Of a stretch of 64,000 nucleotides of DNA, positions 25,269 through 33,802 are shown one piece after another. Position numbers and translations under genes: made by a program. The number at the start of each line of letters is the position of its first letter. Position 1 is the stretch's first letter. The notes under the pieces are model-generated. The model had not been told where the DNA came from. It did no database searches and saw nothing but the letters and a program-made list of their open reading frames with translations. Source of the DNA: Streptomyces bathyalis (GTDB lineage Bacteria > Actinomycetota > Actinomycetes > Streptomycetales > Streptomycetaceae); NCBI RefSeq assembly GCF_015910445.1, contig NZ_CP048882.1, positions 5,763,501 through 5,827,500 of the forward strand, written 5' to 3'.

Positions 25269-26438
25269 ATGCCGTACGAGACCTCCGTGCCCTTCAGAGC
25301 GGGAAGCGATGGCTATGCGAGCTTCCGCATCCCCGCGTGCGTCCGAGCGCCCGACGGCTCGCTGCTCGCCTTCGCCGAGGGCCGGGTCGACTCCGCGAGC
25401 GATGCCGGTCACATCGACATCGTCACGCGCCGGTCCGACGACGGCGGCCGGAGCTGGGGCGAGCTGCACGTCGCCGCCTCGCACGCGTCGGGCACCGCGG
25501 GAAATCCGTCGCCCATCGTGATCCCCGCCGGTGAGGGCGAGGGGGAGGACGCCACCGATGGAAGCATCGTCCTGGTGTACGTCACCAACGCCGCCGACGC
25601 GACGGAGAGCCGTATCCGGCGCGGAGAGGTCTCGTACAAGGAGAGCCGCCGCGTGTGGGTGAAGGAGAGCAAGGACTCAGGCGCGACGTGGCCCGAGGGC
25701 CGGGAGATCACCTCGTCGACCAAGCTGCACGAATGGCGCTGGTACGCGACGACACCGGGCCACGCCCTGCGCCTGGAGCGCGCTCCGTACGAGGGCCGTC
25801 TCGTCGTTCCCGCCAACCACTCGCTGCCCCCGGAGGGCGACGACGACGGCACCGAAGCCCGCTACAACGGCGGTCACGACGTGATCAGCGACGACGGCGG
25901 CCGGACCTGGCACATCGGCTACATCGACGACAACCCGGACGGCTGGGTCAACGTCAACGAGACGACAGCCGCTGAACTCCCCGACGGCCGCATCTACTTC
26001 AACACCCGCACCGAAGCGATCGCACCCGAGCACCGCGCCGACGCCCACTCCGAGGACGGCGGCGAGGGGCTGCTCGCCCCCTTCGCGCCGCAGCCCCAGC
26101 TCACCGCGCCCGTGGTCGAGGCGAGCGTGCTGCAGCTGAACGACCCTGACGTGCTGGTCTTCTCGGCGCCGGGCGACCCCGCGGAGAGGCGGGGGATGAC
26201 GCTGCGCGCGTCGACGGACGGCGGCGCGAACTGGAGGACGGTGCACACCGTGGACGACCGGCCCGCCGCCTACTCGGATCTTGTGCGCATCGACGACCAC
26301 ACCCTCGGCCTGCTGTACGAGACGGGGGACGAAAGCCCTTACGCGACGGTGACGTTCAGGCGGATACCGGTCTCGGAGCTGGCGGAGGCGGCCCCTGATC
26401 CGGAGGCGGAGCAGAGCTCCGTGCGCACCCAGACGTGA
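25269..26438 (+). CDS. Exo-alpha-sialidase (neuraminidase), apparently cytosolic
   Basis: About 389 residues of the six-bladed sialidase propeller. The FRIP motif with the first catalytic arginine is at residues 19-22, and four Asp-boxes are visible: SDDGGRSW, SKDSGATW, SDDGGRTW and STDGGANW. The ETGDESPY segment near the end matches the family's C-terminal region. It would cleave terminal sialic acid from glycans. ATG 25269 follows GGGAG; neither this start nor an upstream in-frame GTG gives a signal peptide, so the enzyme seems to act inside the cell or leave by another route. The DUF2264/2-hydroxyacid dehydrogenase pair nearby may belong to the same glycan use. Confidence 0.88.
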   Translation: MPYETSVPFRAGSDGYASFRIPACVRAPDGSLLAFAEGRVDSASDAGHIDIVTRRSDDGGRSWGELHVAASHASGTAGNPSPIVIPAGEGEGEDATDGSIVLVYVTNAADATESRIRRGEVSYKESRRVWVKESKDSGATWPEGREITSSTKLHEWRWYATTPGHALRLERAPYEGRLVVPANHSLPPEGDDDGTEARYNGGHDVISDDGGRTWHIGYIDDNPDGWVNVNETTAAELPDGRIYFNTRTEAIAPEHRADAHSEDGGEGLLAPFAPQPQLTAPVVEASVLQLNDPDVLVFSAPGDPAERRGMTLRASTDGGANWRTVHTVDDRPAAYSDLVRIDDHTLGLLYETGDESPYATVTFRRIPVSELAEAAPDPEAEQSSVRTQT

Positions 26439-26496
26439 TCACCTTCACGGCTGGGACTGAGGCGCGGCCGGTGGGCCGGGTGGCAGGATCCTGCAC

Positions 26497-27213
26497 ATGA
26501 CTTCCTCTGCATCTGCGTCCGCGTCCTCATCACCCGCGCCCCGGAAGGACCCGTGGGACCTGCCCGACGTCTCCGGCCTCACCGTCGGCGTCCTCGGCGG
26601 CACCGGCGATCAGGGCCGTGGCCTGGCCTACCGGCTGGCGAGGGCGGGCCAGCGGGTCGTCATCGGATCGCGTGCCGCGGAACGGGCCGAACAGGCCGCG
26701 CACGAGCTGGGCCAGGGCGTGGAGGGCGCCGAGAACGCGGAGTGCGCGCGCCGTTCGGACGTGGTGATCGTCGCCGTGCCGTGGGACGGGCACGCCAGGA
26801 CGCTGGAGGCGCTCCGCGAGGAGCTGCGCGGCAAGCTCGTCGTGGACTGCGTGAACCCGCTCGGCTTCGACAAGAAGGGCGCCTACGCGATCCGTCCCGA
26901 AGAGGGCAGCGCCGCACAGCAGGCCGAGGCGCTGCTGCCGGAGTCCCGGGTCACCGCCGCCTTCCACCATCTCTCCGCGGTGCTGCTCTCGGACCCTGCC
27001 GTCGAGAAGATCGACACCGATGTGATGGTGCTCGGCGAGGACCGGGAGGACTGCGCGGTCGTGCAGGCGCTCGCCGGGCGCATCCCGGGCATGCGGGGCG
27101 TCTTCTCGGGACGGCTGCGCAACGCGCACCAGGTGGAATCGCTCGTGGCCAACCTGGTCTCCGTCAACCGTCGCTACAAGGTGCACGCGGGTATCCGGCT
27201 CACCGACCTGTGA
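26497..27213 (+). CDS. fno: NADPH-dependent F420 reductase
   Basis: 238 residues. After a Ser/Ala-rich leader the Rossmann motif LTVGVLGGTGDQGRGLAYRLA with GSRAAER (NADP phosphate site) leads into the Fno fold: VIVAVPWDGH, DCVNPLGFDKKGAY, AAFHHLSAVLL and GRLRNAHQVESL. It transfers hydride between NADPH and coenzyme F420, feeding the F420-dependent reductases common in streptomycetes. A weak -10-like CAGGAT ends 7 nt before the ATG and there is no Shine-Dalgarno. Confidence 0.93.
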   Translation: MTSSASASASSSPAPRKDPWDLPDVSGLTVGVLGGTGDQGRGLAYRLARAGQRVVIGSRAAERAEQAAHELGQGVEGAENAECARRSDVVIVAVPWDGHARTLEALREELRGKLVVDCVNPLGFDKKGAYAIRPEEGSAAQQAEALLPESRVTAAFHHLSAVLLSDPAVEKIDTDVMVLGEDREDCAVVQALAGRIPGMRGVFSGRLRNAHQVESLVANLVSVNRRYKVHAGIRLTDL

Positions 27214-27399
27214 GCCGTGGCGGGGGCCGGGCCGCGCCCGGGGACCACTGCGGGCGATGGGGGAGAATGGCCGAGGCGGTCCGGTTCGCAGGGCACGAGG
27301 ACCGCTCGCGCCGCGCACCGTGACCCCTTGCCGGGCCGGGCCGGGCGTCGCCCGTCCCGTACCGCCGTCCCCGCCGCACGTCCGACTGGAGCCGCCCGC

Positions 27400-27621
27400 A
27401 TGTCCGCCCCCGCCGCCTCCCTCCGCTCGCCGCGGGGGATCGCCCTCTACGCCACCGTTCTGTGCGTCCTCGCCGCGATCGCGGCGGTGATCTCGTTCGT
27501 CAAGGGCAGCTGGCTCGGCGTCGTATGGGTGCTGCTGGCGGGTCTCGCCTCCAACATGGCCTGGTACTACGGGCGCAAGGCCCGGCGCACGTCCGCCGCC
27601 GGCACTACGGCTGCGGAGTGA
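27400..27621 (+). CDS. Small membrane protein of unknown function
   Basis: 73 residues with two adjacent hydrophobic segments (about 15-35 and 40-58) separated by KGSW, and a basic, Thr/Ala-rich tail. GGAG lies about 9 nt before the ATG. The last 17 bp overlap the 3' end of the convergent M50 protease gene. Confidence 0.7.
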   Translation: MSAPAASLRSPRGIALYATVLCVLAAIAAVISFVKGSWLGVVWVLLAGLASNMAWYYGRKARRTSAAGTTAAE

Positions 27622-28408
27622 CCGAGAGTTCGGGCTCGCCCTGCCAGAAGCGGAAGAAGTCGTAGCCGTAACTCACGTCCAGTTCCGTGACGTTGAGCAC
27701 GCCCATGACGTGGCCTATCGCGTCCCAGAAGACGCCGTTGACGGCCGGGACCCACAGGAAGCCGAAGACCACCAGCAGCCCGAAGGGGGCGAAGGGCTCC
27801 GCCTGCCGGCGCGCCGCGGGTGAGAGCCACGGCTCCAGCACTCCGTAGCCGTCAAGGCCGGGCACGGGCAGCAGATTCAGGATGGCCGCCGTCACCTGGA
27901 GCATCGCGAGGAACGCGAGGGCGTAGCGGAAGGCGAACGGTACGTCCGCCATCGCGTCCAGCCAGAACGGAGCCGTGAGCACCGCTGCGAAGAGGGCGTT
28001 CGTGGCGGGCCCGGCGGCGGAGATGAGGCTGTGCCGCCAGCGGCCGCGGATGCGGCCGCGCTCGATGTAGACCGCGCCGCCCGGCAGCCCGATGCCGCCG
28101 AGCACCACGAAGGCGACGGGCAGCACGATGCTCAGCAGGGCGTGCGTGTACTTCAGCGGGTTGAGCGTGAGATAGCCCTTCGCCGCGACCGAGGTGTCGC
28201 CGCTGCGCAGCGCCGTATGGGCGTGCGCGTATTCGTGCAGGCACAGCGAGACGACCCAGCCCGACACGACGAAGAAGAAGACCGCCACACCGGTCACGTC
28301 GGCCAGGCCCGACCAGACCGCCCAGCCGGAGACGGCCATGATCGCGGCGAGCCCGAGAAAGACCGGGCTGATGCGGTGGTGGTCCGGATGGGTGGAGGCG
28401 CTGGTCAT
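27605..28408 (-). CDS. Site-2 protease family (M50) membrane metalloprotease
   Basis: 267 residues with about six transmembrane segments. The zinc site is HEYAH in the third segment, and the third ligand is in NLLPVPGLDGYG. It belongs to the actinobacterial M50 subgroup lacking PDZ or CBS domains; substrate unknown. TACGGT (28422-28417 on the minus strand) ends 8 nt before ATG 28408 with no Shine-Dalgarno, so it may be leaderless. Confidence 0.9.
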   Translation of the reverse strand: MTSASTHPDHHRISPVFLGLAAIMAVSGWAVWSGLADVTGVAVFFFVVSGWVVSLCLHEYAHAHTALRSGDTSVAAKGYLTLNPLKYTHALLSIVLPVAFVVLGGIGLPGGAVYIERGRIRGRWRHSLISAAGPATNALFAAVLTAPFWLDAMADVPFAFRYALAFLAMLQVTAAILNLLPVPGLDGYGVLEPWLSPAARRQAEPFAPFGLLVVFGFLWVPAVNGVFWDAIGHVMGVLNVTELDVSYGYDFFRFWQGEPELSVTPQP

Positions 28409-28699
28409 GGAGTCAGACCGTACCCGCAGCGTGAAGGGCCCGGCCAACGGTCCCGTCCCTTGGGGGACTTCGTCCCGATCACGGGCGTACGGTCCCGGAA
28501 TGTCCCCGCGGGGCGCCGTGCCGCGCCCACATCGCCGCCGCTCGCGCCGTCCTGCCGAGCGCCCGCGCCGAAGGCCGCGGCCACGCCTGCGAGCGGGGCC
28601 GTCCGGCGCGCGAACGCACCGGGCGGCCCCGCTCATGGACGGTGCCGGCGGTCGGAGAGACGGCGGTCGGGCGAGGCCGGCCCTCAGCCGAACCGCCGG

Positions 28700-29566
28700 T
28701 CAGGCGAAGCTGTGCCGCTCCTCGGGGAAGTCGCCCGCGATCACGTCCTGCGCGAACTCCTTCGCCGCGTCGCCGAGCGTCTGGCGAAGCTGTGCGTACT
28801 GCTTTACGAAACTCGGCACGCGGCCCGCCGTCATCCCCGCCATGTCCGTCCACACCAGGACCTGGGCGTCGGTGTCCGCTCCGGCGCCGATGCCGACCGT
28901 CGGTACGTGCAGTGAGCGTGTGACCTCGGCCGCGAGTGCGGCCGGGACGGCCTCCAGCACGACCGCGAACGCCCCCGCGTCCTGCACCGACTTGGCGTCA
29001 CGCAGCAGCTGCTGGGCTGCCTCCTCGCCGCGGCCCTGCACCCGGTAACCCATCGCGTGCACGGACTGCGGGGTGAGGCCGACATGGGCCATGACCGGGA
29101 TGCCGGACTGCACCATCAGCTCGATCTGGTGCGCCGAGCGCTCGCCGCCCTCCAGCTTCACCGCACCGGCTCCCGCCTCCTTCACGAGCCGGGTGGCGCT
29201 GCGCAGCGCCTGTACGGGGCCTTCCTGGTACGTGCCGAAGGGGAGGTCGGCGACGATCAGGGCCCGCTTGGTGCCCCGTACGACCGCGGCGGTGAGCATG
29301 GTCATCTCGTCCAGAGTGACCGGGACCGTGGTCTCGTAGCCGAGGTGGCAGTTGCCCATGGAGTCGCCGACGAGCAGGACGGGGATGCCCGCCTCGTCGA
29401 AGACCGAGGCCGTCATCGCGTCGTAGGCGGTGAGCATGGGCCATCGCTCACCGCGCTCCTTCGCGGAGCCCAGGTCGCGGACGGTGACACGGCGGTTGCG
29501 GACGCCGCCGTAGAGAGCTGCGGGCTGCTTCTTGGAGGGCCCGTCCTGTTTCTGCGCATCAGGCAT
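28700..29566 (-). CDS. panB: 3-methyl-2-oxobutanoate hydroxymethyltransferase
   Basis: 288 residues. Hallmarks of PanB: LTAYDAMTASVFDEAGIPVLLVGDSMGN, VADLPFGTYQ, AVKLEGG, VMAHVGLTPQS and the catalytic glutamate region VLEAVP, then VGIGAGADTDAQVLVW. It transfers a hydroxymethyl group from 5,10-methylene-tetrahydrofolate to ketoisovalerate to give ketopantoate, the first step of pantothenate synthesis. AGGAG about 10 nt upstream supports the start. No panC/panD next to it. The gap 28409-28699 before it shows no gene. Confidence 0.95.
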   Translation of the reverse strand: MPDAQKQDGPSKKQPAALYGGVRNRRVTVRDLGSAKERGERWPMLTAYDAMTASVFDEAGIPVLLVGDSMGNCHLGYETTVPVTLDEMTMLTAAVVRGTKRALIVADLPFGTYQEGPVQALRSATRLVKEAGAGAVKLEGGERSAHQIELMVQSGIPVMAHVGLTPQSVHAMGYRVQGRGEEAAQQLLRDAKSVQDAGAFAVVLEAVPAALAAEVTRSLHVPTVGIGAGADTDAQVLVWTDMAGMTAGRVPSFVKQYAQLRQTLGDAAKEFAQDVIAGDFPEERHSFA

Positions 29567-29716
29567 GGCTGAACGCTCCTGTGTGTGTTCGTCTCGAGGC
29601 GCCCTGACGGCGTCCCCGGATACGTCCCCAGTGGCTTCGCCTGGAGACCCCTCCATGCTGGCACGCACCGTCGGCCGAAGGAAGAGAAGGAAGGCGGGGC
29701 CGGCCGCCCTCGGTAT

Positions 29717-29755
29717 CCGATACGAGACGGCATCGTATCGGAATGGGCTAGAGTG
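29717..29755 (+). promoter_or_regulatory. TetR-type operator and leaderless promoter of the DHA2 exporter
   Basis: TCCGATACGA (29717-29726) and TCGTATCGGA (29734-29743) form a perfect 10-bp inverted repeat with a 7-bp spacer. TAGAGT (29750-29755) is a good -10 hexamer ending 6 nt before the ATG at 29762. The repeat covers the -35/spacer region, so a bound repressor would block polymerase. The TetR gene two positions downstream is the obvious partner (inference). Confidence 0.7.
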
Positions 29756-29761
29756 CTGGCC

Positions 29762-31357
29762 ATGAGTTCCCCCGTGCCCCCGAACGTGCACCGCCGACGC
29801 TGGGTGATCCTCGGCGTGCTGATGCTGAGCCTGCTGATAGTCGTCCTGGACAACTCGATCCTCAACGTGGCGATGAAGACCATCGCCCAGCCGGCGCCCA
29901 CCGGACTCGGAGCGAGCCAGAGCGAGTTGGAGTGGGCGATCAACTCCTACACCCTCGTCTTCGCCGGGCTCCTCTTCACCGCGGGCCTGCTGGGGGACCG
30001 GCTGGGGCGCCGGCGTGTGCTCCTCTTCGGCCTCGTCGTCTTCGGGGCGGGTTCCGTCTTCGCCGCCATGGCGACCTCGCCGGAGCAACTCATCGCGTTC
30101 CGGGCCGTGATGGGCTTCGGCGGAGCGTTCGTCATGCCCTCGACGCTGGCGCTCCTCATGAACGTCTTCGAGCGGGACGAGCAGCCCAAGGCCATCGGCA
30201 TCTGGGCGGGCGGCGTGGGGCTCGCCATCGCCGTCGGACCGATCACGGGCGGCGCGCTGCTGGAGCACTACTGGTGGGGCTCGGTCTTCCTGGTCAACGT
30301 GCCGATCGTCCTCGTCGCTCTCGCGGCCATGGTGCTGCTGGTCCCCGACTCCCGCGACCCGAAGCCGGGACGGCTGGACCCGCTCGGCGTGCTGCTGTCC
30401 ATCGCGGGTCTCGTGCTGCTGGTCTACGGGATCATCAAGGGAGGCCAGCTCGCCGACTTCACCGACCCCGAGGTGCTCCTGACCATGGGCGGGGGAGTGG
30501 CAATCCTCGTCGTCTTCGTGCTCCACGAGCGGCGCAGCGATCATCCCGCCATCGACGTCAACTACTTCAGGAACCCGGCGTTCTCCGCAGCCGTCGTCGC
30601 GATCGCGCTCGTCTTCTTCGCGCTGATGGGCGTGACGTTCTTCGCGGTCTTCTACATGCAGAGCGTGCGCGGCTTCTCGGCCCTGGAGGCGGGGCTGCTG
30701 ATGATGCCGCTCGCCCTCGCTCAGCTGATCTTCGCGCCGCGTGCACGGCTGGTCGTCGACCGCTTCGGAGCGAAACTGGTCTGCGCGAGCGGCATGGTGC
30801 TGGTGGGGGCGGGCATGGCGGCGTTCCTGCTCTTCGGTCGTACGACGCCGATCTGGGCGCTGGAGGTCGTGTTCTTCCTGCAGGGCACGGCGATGGCGCA
30901 CATCATGCCGCCCGCGACGGTATCGATCATGCAGTCGCTGCCGCGTGAGAAGGCGGGGTCGGGGTCGGCCGTCAACAACACGTTCCGGCAGGTCGGCGGC
31001 GCCATGGGCGTGGCCGTGCTCGGTTCGCTGCTCTCTGCGCGCTACCGGGAGGGCATCGAGGGCCGGCTGGCGCAGCTGCCGCTGCCGGAGGGCGCGCGGC
31101 ACGCCGCCGCGGAATCGATCGAGGGGACACTCGCGGTGGCGTCGCGACTGGGGCCCGCGGGGCGCGAGTTGGTGGATCCGGCCAAGAACGCCTTCATCGA
31201 AGCGATGCACGTGACCGTGCTCGGCTCGGCCGCCGTGGCACTGCTGGGCGCGCTGGTCGTGGCCCTCTGGCTGCCCGGCAAGCCGCGGGCCGGCAAGGAC
31301 GCCACCGAACCGCCGGAGCAGGAGGAGACCAAGACGCCCGTGGGTGCGGGAAGTTGA
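29762..31357 (+). CDS. DHA2-family (14-TM, EmrB/QacA-type) MFS exporter
   Basis: 531 residues with fourteen hydrophobic segments. Motifs: LDNSILNVAM (first helix, DHA2 type), WAINSYTLVFAGLLFTAGLLGDRLGRRRVLL, and GIWAGGVGLAIAVGPITGGAL (motif C of drug/H+ antiporters). A cytoplasmic-membrane exporter of toxic compounds. It is read from a leaderless start at ATG 29762 behind a palindromic operator, and is followed by a TetR gene 162 bp downstream, the standard arrangement of an inducible efflux system. Confidence 0.92.
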   Translation: MSSPVPPNVHRRRWVILGVLMLSLLIVVLDNSILNVAMKTIAQPAPTGLGASQSELEWAINSYTLVFAGLLFTAGLLGDRLGRRRVLLFGLVVFGAGSVFAAMATSPEQLIAFRAVMGFGGAFVMPSTLALLMNVFERDEQPKAIGIWAGGVGLAIAVGPITGGALLEHYWWGSVFLVNVPIVLVALAAMVLLVPDSRDPKPGRLDPLGVLLSIAGLVLLVYGIIKGGQLADFTDPEVLLTMGGGVAILVVFVLHERRSDHPAIDVNYFRNPAFSAAVVAIALVFFALMGVTFFAVFYMQSVRGFSALEAGLLMMPLALAQLIFAPRARLVVDRFGAKLVCASGMVLVGAGMAAFLLFGRTTPIWALEVVFFLQGTAMAHIMPPATVSIMQSLPREKAGSGSAVNNTFRQVGGAMGVAVLGSLLSARYREGIEGRLAQLPLPEGARHAAAESIEGTLAVASRLGPAGRELVDPAKNAFIEAMHVTVLGSAAVALLGALVVALWLPGKPRAGKDATEPPEQEETKTPVGAGS

Positions 31358-31389
31358 CCGGAACTCGAGCGATGGTCAAGCGGTCGGAG

Positions 31390-31422
31390 GGCCGGGCCGT
31401 GACAGAATCGGGCGGCCCGGCC
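31390..31422 (+). terminator. Hairpin after the DHA2 exporter
   Basis: GGCCGGGCC (31390-31398) pairs with GGCCCGGCC (31414-31422) across a 15-nt loop, 32 nt after the exporter stop and before the TetR gene. It may only attenuate, since exporter and regulator could still be partly co-transcribed. Confidence 0.45.
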
Positions 31423-31519
31423 GGCAGGTGAGAAGCGGCCTTCGGGCAGCGTCCGTCGGCCCTGCGTGCGACCCGCGACGGAAGCCCTCGACGGAAGCCC
31501 GTGAAGAAGGAGCGCCACG

Positions 31520-32140
31520 ATGAACCCGACGCCGCCCGCGGCCGAAGCCGCGCCCGCGCGGCGCGGCCGCCCCCGGAGCGAGGCGGCGGAGCGCGCGATC
31601 GTCGAGGGAGTGCTCCGCCTGCTGGAGGAGGGCACGTCCATCGACGCCATCTCCATCGAGGGCGTCGCACGGCTCGCGGGGGTCGGCAAGGCGACCGTCT
31701 ACCGGCGCTGGCCCGGCGGCAAGGACGAGCTGCTGCTGGCCGTCGTGGACGCGCTGGAGGAGCCGCCGGCCCAGCCGCGCGGTGATTCCGTGCGGGACGA
31801 TCTCGTCACGCTCCTGGAGTGGTACAGGCGCGTGGGGATGGCCAAGCGACAGTCCGCCGTACTGCGGACCATGACGAGCCACGTCAAGAGCCACCCGAAG
31901 CTGTGGCAGCAGTACCACGACAGCGTCATCAAGGCCCGCCGCGAGACCCTTCACGGCGTGCTGCGGCGGGGCGTCGCGTCCGGCGAGCTGCGCGACGACA
32001 TCGACCTCGGGCTGCTCGGCGAGCTCTTCACCGGGCCGATGCTCACCCGTACGGTCCTCCACGAAAGCAAGGACCTCCCGGACGGGCTGGCCGAGCAGAT
32101 CGTCGATTCCGTGCTGGACGGCGTGCGCCCCGGCAGGTGA
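31520..32140 (+). CDS. TetR/AcrR-family transcriptional regulator
   Basis: 206 residues. The N-terminal helix-turn-helix reads SIEGVARLAGVGKATVYRRW (about residues 45-64), preceded by a basic RRGRPRSEAAERAI segment; the remainder is the all-helical ligand-binding domain of the TetR_C (AcrR-like) type. AAGGAG lies 9 nt before the ATG. By position it should repress the DHA2 exporter through the 29717-29743 palindrome. Confidence 0.92.
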   Translation: MNPTPPAAEAAPARRGRPRSEAAERAIVEGVLRLLEEGTSIDAISIEGVARLAGVGKATVYRRWPGGKDELLLAVVDALEEPPAQPRGDSVRDDLVTLLEWYRRVGMAKRQSAVLRTMTSHVKSHPKLWQQYHDSVIKARRETLHGVLRRGVASGELRDDIDLGLLGELFTGPMLTRTVLHESKDLPDGLAEQIVDSVLDGVRPGR

Positions 32141-32435
32141 GCGCGGCCGCTCCTGAGGCGCCGGTGTGCAGGCGGGGCGGCTCCCCGGTCGAGCGGGGTG
32201 CCCTCCCGGTACGCGGTTCCCTCCGCGGCCCGTGTGCGTGATCCGTCACAGAACCCCGCGCGGTGGCTCATGGCAGGAACCTCACCTGGCCGGGTGTTCG
32301 TCCTGAACGGCACATGGGATCCACCGAGCCACTCCTGCGGGACGGGTGGTCGTGTTGGACGTTCGTCGGAAGGGAACTCCCGGTTCCGCATCACCTATCG
32401 TTCGACAAGCAACGGCAAGCGAGTGAGGACAGCGG

Positions 32436-33476
32436 ATGGCGCGCGGGTACATGGCGGAGGCCTCGAAGACTTCTGGCGAGCGGTACGGGGACGGATCCCG
32501 CGCCCGCCGCTACGGGAGTCTGGCGCCCCGGGTGTTCGCCCGCTGGGGCGGGCCGGGAGCCTGGCGCCGCGGCTGGTTCCTCGCCGTGCTCGCCGTGCTG
32601 CTGGGTCTCGCTCTCTTCCTGCACTCCGAGGTGCCCAACACCATCGGCAACCTGGGCTCGCTCTGGGAGACCTTCCTCCCCTGGGGCGGCGTCCTCGTGC
32701 CCGTACTGGCGCTGATCGCACTGCTGCGCCGGTCCCTGATCGCACTCGTGGCGCTGCTGCTGCCGGCCCTCGTGTGGCTGAACCTCTTCGGCGGTCAGTT
32801 CACGAGCAAGTCCGGCACGGGCGGCGATCTGACCGTCGTCACGCACAACGTCAACGCGGGCAACCCCGACCCGGCGCGCACCGCACGTGAACTCTCCGGC
32901 TCCGGCGCCGACATCGTCGCGCTGGAGGAGGTCGCGGGGTCGCAGGCCAGGCAGTACGACAAGGGAATGGCGGGTGCGTACCGCTACCACAAGCGCGTCG
33001 GCACGGTCGGCGTGTGGAGCAAGTACCCGATGCGGGACGCGCGGACCGTCGACATCAAAATGGGCTGGCCTCGTGCGATGCGCGCGACCGTCGCCACGCC
33101 CAAGGGCGACGTCGCCGTGTACGCGGCTCATCTGCCGTCCGTGCGGCTGCAGTTCGCCTCCGGCTTCACCGCCGGGCAGCGGGACGACAGCGCCGAGGCG
33201 CTCGGGAAGGCCATAGCGCAGGACCGTACGGGCAAGGCAGTGCTGCTCGGAGACCTCAACGGCACGATGAACGACCGTGCCCTCGCCCCCGTCACGTCCC
33301 AGATGCGCTCGACGCAGGGCGCGGCGGGAGACGGCCCGGGCTTCAGCTGGCCCGCGTCGTTCCCGACGACGCGGATCGACCAGATCATGGTGAAGGGACT
33401 GGAGCCGGTCTCCTCCTGGTCCCTGCCCACCACCGGCAGCGATCACCTTCCGGTGGCGGCCTCCGTCGACTTCTAG
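32436..33476 (+). CDS. Endonuclease/exonuclease/phosphatase-family membrane protein
   Basis: 346 residues. Three hydrophobic segments in the first 120 residues anchor the protein; the catalytic domain then faces outward. EEP motifs are present: THNVNAGN, ALEEV (catalytic Glu), AAHLPS, GDLNGTMND, and the C-terminal DQIM and GSDHLPV (Asp-His). It is probably a membrane-bound phosphodiesterase or phosphatase acting on an extracellular substrate. GAGGAC before the ATG supports the start. The 32141-32435 gap upstream holds no gene I can support. Confidence 0.85.
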   Translation: MARGYMAEASKTSGERYGDGSRARRYGSLAPRVFARWGGPGAWRRGWFLAVLAVLLGLALFLHSEVPNTIGNLGSLWETFLPWGGVLVPVLALIALLRRSLIALVALLLPALVWLNLFGGQFTSKSGTGGDLTVVTHNVNAGNPDPARTARELSGSGADIVALEEVAGSQARQYDKGMAGAYRYHKRVGTVGVWSKYPMRDARTVDIKMGWPRAMRATVATPKGDVAVYAAHLPSVRLQFASGFTAGQRDDSAEALGKAIAQDRTGKAVLLGDLNGTMNDRALAPVTSQMRSTQGAAGDGPGFSWPASFPTTRIDQIMVKGLEPVSSWSLPTTGSDHLPVAASVDF

Positions 33477-33546
33477 ACGTGGCGGGGTGGCGCTCTTCAC
33501 ACGCCCCCGCACACAGCACACGGCACCGGGCGCACAGCGCCGGTCA

Positions 33547-33581
33547 ACGGGCCGCCAGGACGACAGGTCCTGGCGGCCCGT
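33547..33581 (+). terminator. Strong hairpin terminator after the EEP gene
   Basis: ACGGGCCGCCAGGAC (33547-33561) pairs perfectly with its complement at 33567-33581 across GACAG: a 15-bp uninterrupted stem, 70 nt after the stop codon. No T-tract, as usual in high-GC actinobacteria. Confidence 0.8.
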
Positions 33582-33802
33582 GGTGTGAATCACGCCTGAT
33601 CCGGCGGGTTGTTGCCGTCCTGAAACACAGATGGCGGCCGTGGCGGCATGACGTCTGAGAGACTTTGTTCAGTGTGAGAACATAAGAAGCTGTGCCAGTG
33701 CGGCAGGCGCCGTAGGCACTCTCGGCGCGCACGCCGAGCGCACACACATCCCATGAACCTCCTGACGCCTTGCTCGACCCTGCCCTGAAAGGTTTCCCGC
33801 CC
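33582..33802 (+). other. Promoter region of the 33.8-kb MFS exporter; no gene
   Basis: Together with the terminator this completes the 326-bp gap 33477-33802. It is less GC-rich than its surroundings around 33650-33690 (gtctgagagactttgttcag, then gtgtgagaacataagaag), as expected of a promoter, but I cannot fix -35/-10 boxes with confidence. Confidence 0.4.
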
